Assembly: GCA_023653625.1 (NCBI GenBank)
Contig: CM042893.1
Span: 24,551,400-24,615,399 of the forward strand
Length of the DNA: 64,000 bases
Direction of reading: 5' to 3'
Origin: Triadica sebifera
Taxonomy: Eukaryota; Streptophyta; Magnoliopsida; Malpighiales; Euphorbiaceae
Part shown: positions 38,278-51,116 of the stretch, in pieces
How the letters are laid out: each line of letters opens with the position of its first letter
Numbering within the stretch: the first letter of the stretch is position 1
Program-made: the position numbers and the translations under genes
The notes under the pieces: model-generated
Seen by the model: only the letters and a program-made list of their open reading frames with translations
Told to the model about the DNA's origin: nothing
Database searches by the model: none

Positions 38278-41200
38278 GGTTCAATCCCGTTTATCTCTCT
38301 CCAATTTAATGACATTAATCTAGAAAATCCCATCAACCATTTGGAAATGCCACAAACTTGACACCATTGAACTGGGTAGAAAGATGAGTCTTTCGTTCCT
38401 TAGTTTGCTCAATAGGGGAAATTGAGAGCAAGTTGAAAGTGTATTTGATTGTAATAACATAATGGCGCAATTGATTTCAATATGTTTAATGTGCTCATCA
38501 AACGCATTGACATGGGGAATTTATTAGCGCTCGTGTTATCACAAATTAACAGTGGCAGAGGAGTGAGTAACGTAACTGATGTTAGCAACCGATGGAAAAC
38601 CAACCTAACTTTGATGTAGTATTAAGAAAGACAATTCTTGTACCATGAAATCATGCATGTTTAAATTGCATTATGGGTCCAACCTTTATTTTTTTTATAT
38701 ATTTTAAAAATTAAAATTATTATTCATTTAAATAAATAGAATACAATGCATAATGTATTATATATGAATACGTATTTATAATATAATTTGTGTAAAAAGA
38801 GACATAATACTCTTACTATATGTGTGTTAATTAGAATATGTGGTAACTATGTCTATTTGCTTTTTCTTTTGACAAGAAATAATAACTAGCAATATTGAGG
38901 GAAATAAAAATTAAAAAGTGGTCCAATTGTTTTATTTGGAAGTCAAATTTGAATTTTTGTAAAATTTTATGGTGAAATTTCTTTTCTTTTTTTCAAAAAA
39001 GAAAGGTAATGGGGCAATTGCCCCTATTATATCTACGATATGGCTTCGTCCCTCAAAATTAGGGGCAATGTCACAACAGGTGGAGAGTATTATATTCGAA
39101 TTTAAATCTGATTATATATAATTCAATCTGAATTCGTTCTAAATTATAATGTTAATACCCTTTATTCGTTCAAAATCCGATTGATATTATTTAATTAATA
39201 CTTAAATTCGCATAAACATAATTATTTGTTTATTGTTAAAAATTTTAAATAAAATAAAATTCAAATGAATTAAATAATTATAATTTTAAAAATATATAAG
39301 CACCGTAAATTTACTACAAAATCTAATAAATGAAATAAAATAAAATATAAAAATTTATTCAACACACCCAAATTAAAATAATTCATTAAATAGTTCAAAA
39401 ATAATATTAAAACAATAAAACACAAAAAAATATAAATCTCCAACATTCAACTACATTTGTAATTTATCAACCTGTAAAAATACAAAATATATATAATTAA
39501 TTATATCATTATATTTAATAAATTACAATATAATAAATTGTACATTTATATATACATTATGTCATTATATTTATATTATAGACATTTATATATTATATAT
39601 AATTGGGCAACGGGTACCCAATACTCTTTAACTGCATTCTATATGAATTCGTGACAAATTTAAATATTACTATTCAAATTTTTCTAAAAATTTTAATAGA
39701 ATTATCTATTAATATTTAAACAGATACATATAGACGGAAATTTCTACAAAATTTGAACCCCTTTTGCCACTCCTAAGGTCTACAATGTGACACAATGAGA
39801 ACAAATTTCTCATTATGGGCATTGATTCCAGCCAGTTATTAAAATTTCATGATTTAATTTTGTGTCCACCGCAAAATCTACAACGGAATTCACTGCTGCT
39901 AATTGGTTTTGCTTATTGATTTTGTTGCACCCACATTTTAGTAACAGTTTCTAAAACGTGCTTTCCGTCCTAAATTCTGGGCCTCACTTTATAACAAATT
40001 TCCTTTATTCAATATCAAATTCTTCATCCTAAATTTATTTATTTTTGGTGTAAACAACAGTTATCTTAAATTTATTTTATAATCAATAAAATAGATAAAT
40101 ATATATATGTATATACAGAACGTACACTGTCTTAATATAAAATTCTATTATTTTTTAGTCAAGCAATATTATTTTATTGCGATATGGTATTTTATTTTAT
40201 ATATAAAGATTAAATTTTTTTAATTATTATACATTTCTTGTTAACATGTAATTTTTTTTTAAAAAAAATCATTTTTCTTGTATTTTGAAATTAAGAAAAA
40301 AAACCTGTATAAATACAACTTAAACAATCTAATTAATTAAGCTCCAATTTTTTTAAACTCTATTATACAACTAAACTCCAAACGTAACGACAGAATAAAT
40401 TAAATAGTCAAATCTATAATTTTTTATGATAGAAAAAATTATGTAAAATTGTAAGATGATAAAAAAATTTCAAATTCAGGTCAAATAAGTATATTTAAAA
40501 TTTATGATTTGATTTATTCCAGTCATTTCGAATTGATTTATAAGTCAATCCTTATCTGTTTGAAAATTTTGATATCAATCATTTTGAATTTCTTCAAAGT
40601 TTTAGTTAGGACAAAAAAATTACCAGCTTTAATTTTCAAATATGCCCAAATCTTTTTCATATAACTTGAAGTCTTTTTTATTTATTTATAATTTTACAAC
40701 AAAAAAAAAGGACAAATAGCAGTCTGAACATTACAAGCCAAATCTAGTGTGGTATTGTGCAACCCTTTAGAATAGCAACACTAGTTTTTATCCTTTTATA
40801 TCTCCCCCAGGGCTCAGGCATTTGGGTGTGGGTTGGAGATTTCCTAAGAATTTATTTCATTCTTCTCCAAAACCTCCATTTAACAATTATCTTATCTTTG
40901 TTCTTTCTTCTTCAATTCTTTTTTTTTTTGTTTGAATCCTTCTTATTCTTCTTTTTATAGTTTGATTGCATGCTTAGATAATCGCAACCATTAAAAGACA
41001 TTTTTATCCACAATATTTTAGGTTGAATAATTGAATTTTTTTAGAGATAAGACATTTTTTTGCCCCATATATATATATATATATATATTCATCCATTTTA
41101 CGGTCTAAAATTAGTTGTTTAGATAATATATTAAATTATTATATTTCAATATTTTTTTACACCATTTTATTCGTCATGTCCAAATAAAGACAATGTAATG

Positions 41201-42890
41201 TTAATAAATTGAGCATTCATCATTGAAAAAAAAAAAAATTAAGGACTATTATTCTTACTGAAATCTAGAATTTAAAATTTTTCCTCTACATGTTAATGAT
41301 AAAAGCATAATTTATCAATCATGGTACAAATATAAAAGCCAACATTTTTAAGTACGAAAAAATATTAATTTAAATATATATAGATTTGAGTTAAACAAGT
41401 ATATATTATAAATGTATTAACATAATTATGATACGGAAAAAACTGTATTATAAATGAATTTTATTTGTATAACCTGTTAGGACACGATTAAATATGTTTA
41501 AAAATATATAAAATATCTAATAATTTTAGTGTTATTTAAATTATTTAAAGCAATCAAATGTATGTTGTAATATTTTTAAATACATATAACGTAAGTTCAT
41601 ATATGAATAAATTTACATACATTATGTTTAAAATTAATTTTATTATTTACTTTATATAATTTTTGTGTATAATTGTACCACATGTCATGTTTAAATGTAT
41701 TATTATTATGTAAATATATTACAATTATTGTGCCATATAACTTGTATACATTTAAACACATTCAATTAATCGTATTTAATTATATTATTTTGTATCAATA
41801 CGGATTATAATCATATCGTTTATAAAAAAATATGAAGGTAAAATAGAGAAAAATAAAAGAAAACGTTACGGAGTTCATACGAAGAAAAAAAGAAAAAAAA
41901 ATCTTATTTTATGGTTAATCTTATTTTTTTATTTAAATTATTCAGCATCCTACAGTATTTCTCATTTTAAAATTTTGAAAGGAAACCAAAATATTATTTA
42001 TAAAAAAAAAGAAGCGTTTTGCAGTAAATTCAATAAAAAAAAAGCAGGTGACTAATATAAGAAAAACAAATCGAAGGAGAAATATGGTTTTAAAAAAGTG
42101 TGTAAATGGGGAGGTTGAGTATTTTACATATCTCACTTGGAAGATTAACAGATAAAGAAACAAGTCAAAATACTCAAATACAGAGCACAGTATGTTAGCT
42201 TATGATTCTGTTTCTCTAGGAAGGAGGAATTACAGTCCCACAGCTTGAAAGTTGAAACAGTTAGAACTTAGAAGGGCAGTCCAAGCTTAGGACTAGCAGT
42301 TAAATCCTAAGCAGAAGGGTATACAAAAGAAAATGGAAGAAAAACAGAGGTACTGTCTCTCTTCACTTATTCACATGGTAACTAGGAAGCTGTCTTGTAG
42401 TGGAATTTGTAATTCCATTTGCACAGATCTTGTTGACAGACATGTGAAGGGTACACTGCCCTTTTCTTTGAACTCCAATGGGGTGGTTTGCATGTGCCTC
42501 TTTTCTTCCCTTTTTTATTCTCTTTAGTTAGCTCTTTCCTCTCCAGTTTTTATACCAATAATACCCAAATCATTTCTCGGAAACTCCAATTTCCCATCAT
42601 TAATAATTCTCTTTCTCCCTCTCCACAAATTAATTTTCCCTTTTTTTAATCTTTTTCCAATAATACAAAACACTCATGCCCTGAATCTTAAGGGTAAAGT
42701 TCAACAATTAAACCCTCTGTTGGGTCAAAATTGTTGGTGCAGTTAATTTTTTTTTTCTCTTTAGGTTAGAATAGTTTTTTCATTTAATTTTCTCTGATAA
42801 TGCTTTTATTACCTCAAATATTAGGGTACGGTCCCATCCTTCCATGGTGCATGGTTTGGCCTATCTGGCTATTCTCTCTCTCCTTTCTGC
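36213..42890. other. Gene-free AT-rich region leading to CYP85A
   Basis: No gene was recognised over 6.7 kb. An AT microsatellite lies at 38238-38275 and a shorter one at about 41067-41088. About 39000-39800 has phrases of degraded transposon type (gggcaattgcccct, atggcttcgtccct, gggcaacgggtaccc), but I could not delimit an element. Short frames at 38409, 40757, 41942 and 42333 show no domain. The last part should include the CYP85A upstream regulatory region; I saw no reliable regulatory motif in it besides the TATA candidate listed next. Confidence 0.5.
38238..38275. repeat. AT microsatellite
   Basis: About 19 tandem AT units. Confidence 0.95.
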
Positions 42891-42900
42891 AATATATATT
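42891..42900 (+). promoter_or_regulatory. Candidate TATA box of CYP85A
   Basis: aatatatatt lies about 140 bases before the start codon, after a pyrimidine-rich tract. A start site about 30 bases downstream would give a leader of roughly 110 bases. In a genome this AT-rich the match alone is weak; position is the main support. Confidence 0.35.
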
Positions 42901-43035
42901 TCATATTTAGTTCCAAGTACTTCTACAAATATGCACACTTGTTAAGTACATAGCTTCAACTGGAGCAAAAGCCCATACCATAAACATCTCTTGGGTAACT
43001 GGGCTTTTCAAGCTTCTCTTGCAGCAGTAGCATCA

Positions 43036-44924
43036 ATGGCTGTTTTCATGGTGATTCTTGTTGTTTTCCTGTTTTTGCTCTGTTTTTTCTCTGCTTTGTT
43101 GAGATGGAATGAGATGAAATACAGGAAGAAAGGGTTGCCCCCTGGTACTATGGGTTGGCCAGTTTTTGGTGAAACTACTGAGTTTCTCAAACAAGGCCCT
43201 AACTTCATGAAAAACCAGAGAGCTAGGTGATTTTATGCTCTTTTCTCTCTGTTTTTGCTCTGTTGTTTCTTTCTTTTTGCTGATATTTTACTTTCACAAT
43301 GACCTTTTTAGGTTTAGCCTTATAGTACTGATTTCATTTTCTTCTTGTTAGATACCCATTTCAGAACTAAAAAGTGGGTTTTCAAAAGCGATCTTTCTTT
43401 TTCTCTTCCCTTTTTCCTTCAATCAGAAACTTTAGCAACATTACATCCCCCTTTTCCCTTTTGGGTTCCATGATAACCCACAAAAGATAGCTATAATACC
43501 ATTATACCAAAACCCAATCTTTCCATCAAACTAAAAGAGGTTTTTCTTGTAAATTTATCTTATTTGTACTCTTAAGACTGTCTAATTTATTAATATTTTT
43601 TTCTTCTTCTGGGTTAAATCCTATAGGTATGGAAATTTTTTCAAGTCCCACATTCTTGGGTGTCCTACTATTGTTTCCATGGATCCAGAGCTGAACAGAT
43701 ACATTCTAATGAACGAGGCAAAAGGACTTGTTCCTGGTTATCCTCAATCCATGCTTGATATATTAGGCAAATGTAACATCGCAGCAGTTCATGGCTCCAC
43801 TCACAGGTACATGAGAGGTGCTCTTCTAAGCCTCATTAGTCCTCCCATGATTAGGGAACAACTCTTGCCTACTATCGATCACTTCATGAGAGCCCATCTC
43901 TCCAACTGGGATCACAAAATTATTGACATTCAAAACAAGACCAAAGAGGTATACTTCATCACAAATTTCATTCAAGTCCTTGATCTATATTTCATTGAAG
44001 TTCCTCTATCTCATTTCATTAGTCTTTCATGTAGATGGCTCTTCTCTCCTCACTTAAGCAAATTGCTGGTTATGATTCTACCAAAATATGTCAAGCATTT
44101 ATGCCAGAGTTTTTCAAGCTGGTTGTAGGCACCCTATCGTTGCCAATTGATCTTCCTGGCACTAATTATCGTCACGGTTTTCAGGTAACTACGTGGCAGA
44201 GACTCTAACGTCAAGCTACTAGCTCAACCTGGCACTAATTGATCTTGTGGATTGTACAGTTCGAAATATTCAGTGTTCAATGTGATATGCAGGCTAGGAA
44301 GAATATTGTGAACTTGTTAAGACAGCTGATAGAAGAGAGAAGAGCATTAAAAGAAACCCATCAAGATATGCTTGGTTGCCTTATGCAAAATCAAGAAAGT
44401 AGATATAAATTAACCGATGATGAGATTATTGATCAAATTTTCACTATTTTATACTCTGGTTATGAAACGGTTTCCACTACTTCAATGATGGCTGTCAAAT
44501 ATTTGCATGATCATCCCAGAGTTCTTCAAGAACTAAGAGTAAGTCTTTTTCTTTCTTTCTAAATACGAATGATACTAATAATGAATGATACTTTTTAATA
44601 TTTTGAGTATTACTGTTACATGCCTATGATACTGATAAATGTTCACTATTTCCAGAAAGAGCATTTAGCTATTAGAAAAAGAAAAAAGCCTGATGATCCA
44701 ATTAACTTCAACGACATCAAATCCATGCGTTTTACTCGTGCGGTAGGAGATCTATAATTCCTGAATTTCTGAGTTATAGATAAACAGAATTTCAACTTGA
44801 TTTGATCTGTTCTTTTTATTATTATTCTAATGCAGGTGATTTTTGAGACATCAAGATTGGCTACAATAGTTAATGGGGTTTTGAGGAAGGCTACTAAAGA
44901 TATGGAATTAAATGGTGAGTATTT

Positions 44925-44968
<44 letters not shown>

Positions 44969-46218
44969 TAATAAAATGTTACTTTTTGTTATTCTCTTTT
45001 ATGGGCTAGAAGCTGTTTTGCAGCTAGGAGCTATTTTATTTTATTTTTTATTTTTTTCTTAAAAAATGTTTTATACAAATAACAATAACATATCATGCAA
45101 ATACATAATCATCTTCCTTCCTATGTGGACCTTACACTATTATGATTTACATAGCATAGCTACCCATCCAGCTAGACCACCCCTTTGTTGCCCCAACTCC
45201 TTTTTGTTTTTTTGTTTTTTCAAGAAAGAAATTATATTGATAAGAACGCAAGCTTTTCAATCACATGAATGTTAGTTCCTGTTATGTTAGGTCATATTTG
45301 GTATTGTGATTGGAAATTTTGTTTTCTTTTTTAAATATTTTAAAAACTATTATTAGAGTATATAAATATATGTTTGGAAAAAAAAAATTAAAATATTAGT
45401 TAATTAAATAAAAAAAATCTATTTGATGCTCAATAGTAATTCTAAAAAATTATAAATTTATTATTATTTTAATACTAATAGTAATTCCAAACATTCATTT
45501 ATTATCTTGGTAGATATACAAATCTAAAATTGATTTTTAATAGAGGAAGCTTTTTCTTTTTGTATATTTGTGTTGTATTAAGTTGGTGAGCCACAATTAA
45601 ATCAAGGTTAATTACCTTAAAAGGAAATAAAAAGATTGTATTTTCCTAAAATAGTTAAGAGTTTTATTATGGCTAATCACATCTTTATCTCTCTAATTAC
45701 TTTCAGGATTTGTGATTCCAAAAGGATGGAGAATATATGTTTACACCAGGGAGATTAATTATGATCCATATTTATACCCGGATCCATTATCTTTCAACCC
45801 ATGGAGATGGATGGTTAGTAATTAATAAAGCATTTTTTTCTAATTTTAAATTATATCCCGTAATTCTTTTTTCCAAGTGACTAAATGGGTTTTGTTTTTT
45901 TTTTTTTCAAATAAATGCAGGATAGGAGTTTGGAGAATCAAAACTATCTCTTCATTTTTGGAGGAGGAACTAGGCAGTGCCCTGGAAAGGAACTAGGAAT
46001 CGCAGAAATTTCAACCTTTCTTCACTATTTTGTAACTAGATACAGGTAACTACATAGACCAATAAATCTAGATTTTTTTTTATTAGATGGTAATTGAAGT
46101 GCTAATGTGAAATTGATGTTTTAACTGCAGATGGGAAGAAGTTGGGGGAGAGAGCCTAATGAAATTTCCAAGAGTTGAAGCACCGAATGGGCTACATATT
46201 AGGGTCTCAACTTACTAA
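43036..46218 (+). CDS. CYP85A: Cytochrome P450 CYP85A, brassinosteroid C-6 oxidase (nine exons)
   Basis: Exons: 43036-43226, 43627-43948, 44035-44184, 44293-44538, 44656-44742, 44836-44914, 45707-45813, 45921-46045, 46131-46218, giving 464 residues, the usual CYP85A length. Landmarks are an N-terminal membrane anchor (1-22), the proline hinge LPPGTMGWPVFGETTEF, the I-helix SGYETVST (276-283), the K-helix ETSR (336-339), FNPWRW, and the heme loop FGGGTRQCPG with ligand Cys414. The segment LVPGYPQSMLDILG is characteristic of CYP85A. The family oxidises 6-deoxocastasterone at C-6 to castasterone in the ER; some members go on to brassinolide, which sequence alone cannot decide here. The start is the first in-frame ATG; no upstream in-frame ATG exists. 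Intron 6 (792 bases) holds a TA microsatellite and a MITE-like repeat. Confidence 0.97.
44929..44965. repeat. TA microsatellite in CYP85A intron 6
   Basis: About 18 tandem TA units, 14 bases after the exon 6 donor; likely length-variable between individuals. Confidence 0.95.
45290..45496. repeat. MITE-like dispersed repeat, copy 6 (in CYP85A intron 6)
   Basis: It begins ggtcatatttggtattgtgattgg and ends agtaattccaaacattc, approximate inverted ends of the same family as 24547 and 27305. It lies wholly within intron 6, between the TA microsatellite and exon 7. Confidence 0.55.
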
Positions 46219-47729
46219 CCTATTAATGTACATAGAGAGATATATAGTTTATATCCAAAGGTTTAAGGATGTACAATGATCTTCTAACAGATTAGAAAGT
46301 GAGTGACTTTTAGCCTTCCCATTTTTGGTTATCAATATGATAACTTCTTATGATTATATATATAAGATTCAAAAAATAGCTTCAGTGGAGAATAATCTTA
46401 TTCAGGCTTATGCATAATCTTATATACAAACAAGAAGTCAGAAGTTGAATCCAAAGGATTTCAATTCACAAAGTTTGATGCACCCAAGAAGATAAATTAA
46501 CGAATAAGCAAAGGATTCAATCACTCCTTTATTTTTTATATATCAAAAAAATAATTTTTTTATTATTTAAATAAATCACACATACGATCTCGCATGCCCA
46601 ACAACAAGACATGATCTCCTACAGATTAGTGGGCCTGTGGAGATTGTACACTTTAGGCCCACCCAGTAATTAAGGTTGGTGATTGTTGAAGTTCCAAAAA
46701 GAACCCTAATGAGTATACATTTTGTATAGAGCTTGGATCAACCAGCCTGGTCATCTGATAGTGAAAATACATAAATTTAGGGTACATAATGTCCGATTAT
46801 GGAATCAATAAGGTCTTCAAACTCCAATCGGCTATACATTTGACTTCCTTTAAAGTCGTACATGCACAAGTGACCCATGTTTGGGTTCAACTCGAATTTC
46901 TTATGTATCGGTTAATTACTTACCTCGCAAAAACCAAACTTATCATATATCAAGTCGGAGAGTACAATTAGAGAGAAAAGGGAGAAAAATAAAATAAAAA
47001 TAAATAAAAAACACTTGATTAATTTGTGAAAGATGATATAAATTTACAGAATTCAAATGGGACAACAAAGTTTGAAGTTATGAGGCAATGGCATTAGCAT
47101 ATATAGGAATCCTAGTAGAGAGGTGCCAATGTAAGATGAGAAATAGTGGCATTGACAGGACAATATATTGATGTGGAGCAGAACCAACAAAATTCCACAA
47201 TGAATGTAGAAATGTCTTTACTTCAATTTCATTTTTCAGGACCTCTCTTTTGTCTCTTCCAATTATAATCTGATTTTAGAAGAGGCTGTTAATCTTTGCC
47301 ACCCACCCCAATGATTGTTTCTTTTGAAAAAAGTGCAAAGTCTCAAGTCTCTACTCTATGTTAAAATTCAAGATATTATCTTTTCTTAATAATACTAAGA
47401 TTTTTGCATTTCATTTGTAAAAAAATATATTTTTTTAATTTTTTAAAATTTTAAAAACTGTTTTTTAGAATAACAGATAAATAAATATTTTTTCTATAAA
47501 TATATTTAAAAAAAACAATTTAAAAAAAATTTAAAATATTAATCAATTAAATCAAAATAATTACAATTTATTTTTTTAATACTCGGACAATAATCTCAAA
47601 TGCCCTCTAAATTAAGGTCTATTAATGTATTATATTAGATTTTTTACTGAAAAGTGATGCTCAAATGGGTTTGATTCAACCTATCTGACAAGTATAGAAT
47701 CAAATTTATAATACCTAATAGCCGGTGTG
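46219..47729. other. Intergenic region after CYP85A
   Basis: It contains the CYP85A 3' flank, then sequence with a degenerate retroelement look (about 46580-46970) and one MITE-like copy (47395-47608). No gene was recognised. Confidence 0.5.
47395..47608. repeat. MITE-like dispersed repeat, copy 7
   Basis: It ends cggacaataatctcaaatgccctc, comparable with the other right ends (taacaat.ccaaacacc). The interior has 'ttttttaattttttaaaattttaaaaactg' and 'aatattaatcaattaaatcaaa', as in other copies. Confidence 0.5.
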
Positions 47730-50700
47730 TGTCACATCCACTGATTTAGACTTTAACCGATACGATTATTTTTTGATCGGATGTGCCAGATAAACCAAAA
47801 ATTGAACACATTTGTGACCAAAACATAAATGATATTATTGAAATCTAAATTTGTACCATGTACAAGTAATAACGCTAATAACAAATGCGCGGCGTTGAAT
47901 TTTATACAAAAATCGAGAAAAATGAGATTGAGCAAGAAATACATGATTTTCGTATTGTCAGTGAGTCACGAGCTAAAGATACAAATATATAGAAAATATT
48001 AAGACAAATCTGTCAAATATAATTTTATGTTAAAACTTTAAGGTTTAGAGCACAAAGTTAAAAAAATAAAATTTATGGTGCGGTTCCATAAAAGTATTGG
48101 GAAATATGATTTTAGCTCCGATACTCAAATTGAGAAATTGAAAATACTAATATGTAGAATAAATTGAGATGTGATTCTTGAATATATTTAATTGTTGAAA
48201 ATTAATTAGTTTAAGATGTCAAATTGAAGAAATTAAAATTAAACTGCGATTTAATTTGAAAAGTGAATTTTTATTCCGGTGCAGAATTAGTCCAATTAAA
48301 TTAAGTGAGAAACAGAGTATGTAATGAAAAAATTTATGAAACATATTATTGGTGGAAAATATTTAATTTAGTGCCCAAATTAGAAAAAAAAATTGAACTA
48401 TGGACTAAATTGGAAAGAAGAGAGTTGGAAGATTAAATTGAAACTTGTGAAATAATTAAAATTAATGACAATTAGTTAATTAAAATAACCATTTATTAAC
48501 TAAGACTACCATGCATGCCGTCCAAGTATTGGACATGCATGCTAATCACCAATTTTAATCCTTATATAAAAGTTAAAGTGTGCTCATTACTTTTTTCAAC
48601 ACAATTCACATTTGACCAAATTTTTTGTACCATCCTTCTTCTTCTCCCAAATTGTGTTATTCTTCTGTCAAGCAAATATGGCCAACCACTTTACTACCAT
48701 TCAAACCCGAGCCCTCTTCTCCACTTTCCCTTGATTTTCTTTCAATTTTCTTCTTACCAAAAATCATAGAATCAAGAAGAGTTGAAAGATTGAAGAAAGA
48801 AGGCTAATCCATCTCCATTTTAAGTGAGACACTTACAAAGGGAGAAAAGGGCATGTTAGGTTCAGTCAAGTGAAGTTAAGACTCAAAGAGAGGTTGCATG
48901 TGGACTTTGGAGTAAGAAAAGGATTAGAAGGTAAGGGTCGGCCACGGGTTGCATAAAGAAAATACAAGCTTCTTTTCTTCAAGATGGTGAGGGTTCTAAC
49001 TTTCTCCCTTGTCCTTTTTTATTTTATTTTTTTTGTTGTTTAAAACTGTTTGGCATGACTATGAGATTTGTTGGCCAAAGCAAGGGTTTGTAGGCCTTGT
49101 ATGAAATTGAAGGAATAATGAATGCAAACTGTGAGTTAGAAGTGGAAATTGGATCAAGGACAAAAATCGAATCAAGTTAAGGGATAAAATTAAATGATAA
49201 AGTAATTATGTTAATTAATAGTTAGAGAAGAGGTGAGATTTGATGAAGAAATCATGAAGTTGTGGTGTGACCGTGACTTTAAGATGGAAAAAAAATGGAT
49301 TACTTAAGCAAATAATTAGTTAATCTACTAATCAATAATGTGAGTACCTAAGACTGTTTAAGAAGAATCATCTTGACTAAAGCTTGTGAAGGAGAATGAT
49401 TTTGAGATATTAAATTGGAGAATTGGTCGAAGTGATAATGAGAAAAAAAAAAAAAAAAGAACGTAAAACCTTCATAAACCGTGATATGGGTGGATCATTT
49501 GTCTTGAGAAACCATAAACAATTATTTACCAAATCATAAGGACATTAAATACAAAATAAGATACTGAACTATCAAGGATATTTCGAACAACCAGAAAATA
49601 GTTATGTATGTTATTGATAACCAATTGAGTAAATCAAGTAAAATAAAAAAACATATGATAATAAATAAATAAATAAATAAATATGAAAATTAACGTAATT
49701 AATTTATAAATAAATATTATATGATAATAAGAATAAAATGAATGATAAAAAAGGATAAGTTTAAATTGACGAAAAACTGACAATATAAATGACTTATTAT
49801 GGTGCAAATATATTTAATAGGAATGAAGTAATAACCAAAATGTTATCTTAGTTAAATAATTATTCAAGCAATATTATGATGATGTGTAATAAGTTAATGA
49901 AACACTGAAATGTCATATGCACCTCCGACTAGAGAGTCAATAACTAGTGAGTGACACAAGATTGAAGTCTCAACAGTAGAAGGAAAAGAACAATAATCAA
50001 AATTGTTGTTTTGGCGTTATGTTTGTGCAACTCTTATAATAATAACTATATACATATTTAATTTTATTATAATATTAAATATATCTTGTGTTATAAAGTA
50101 AGATTGAATTTCTACTTTAAAAAATGATTATATGAATTAAAATGAATTTATGAAATTATTTATTGAATAAAATGATATTTAAAATATTATTATGAAATTT
50201 ATAGTTTTTAGCTTATATAAAAATATAGATAATGATATATGGATTGCGGTATACTAATATGGTAAGAACTTTATGATTTATATTTATCTTGATTATGAAA
50301 GATATTATATAAATTATTTGGTTATTTTGGACCATATATATTATTTATATACTGGTCTTATGGTTATATTGGATCGGGTACAATCTTATAATTATTTTAG
50401 ATCAGATAATATTATTTGGGTTATATGGTTATATTTGACTTTAATATTTTTTGTATTTCTTGATTTTCTAAAGGCAAATATATAGTGTGTTATATGGACA
50501 GAGAAATAATGAAATTATTATTTTAGTATATTGTTATGATAAAAGATGTGTATGTGAATGGATGTGTTTTTTAAACGGATTTTCTATAATTTGCGACATT
50601 ATTGGTGAAATAAATTTTTAAATATAAATGATTATATATGTATATATATATGTAAAATGAATTTTTATATTTTAAACGATAGTGTGATGCATTAATTTGC

Positions 50701-51116
50701 AATCAATTAATTTTGTATATATATATATAGATTTATATCATTGAGTTAAAATTCAGCGTAAGAGTTGTTTATCTTACCTAGGTTTAGCGTCTATAGTAAA
50801 AATGACATACGGATAGATAAAAGTTCACAGAATCAATGATTTTACCAGAAGAGCATAATAGTAATAGTCATGTCTTGTATGTTTATAAAATGAATAAACA
50901 TGTTTCATGTATATTTTTATTTAAAAAAATTATGTCTATAAAAATATGTTTTAGGTATGTATAAAATATATTTTTATTTATATTTTTATTTTTATCACGA
51001 GTGATGAACTATATTATATATGTTGTATATTTATAACTTCTTCACATATAAATCAATTAGTCAATTTGAAAATATTACTTTACCAACTGAGATACGTATG
51101 GGTAGGAGGTGTTTCA
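47730..51116. mobile_element. Probable degraded solo LTR of a Ty3-type retrotransposon
   Basis: The left boundary reads tgtcacatcc and the right aggaggtgtttca, similar to the TG...CA ends of plant Ty3-type LTRs. Inside are a TATA-like cttatataaaag (about 48560), a pyrimidine-rich stretch (48600-48760) and a purine-rich tract (48770-48950), as in long LTR promoters. No gag, protease or reverse transcriptase frame and no second LTR was seen, so it would be a solo LTR of about 3.4 kb. The candidate target duplication (gtgtg/atatg) does not match, so the termini are uncertain. Confidence 0.4.
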
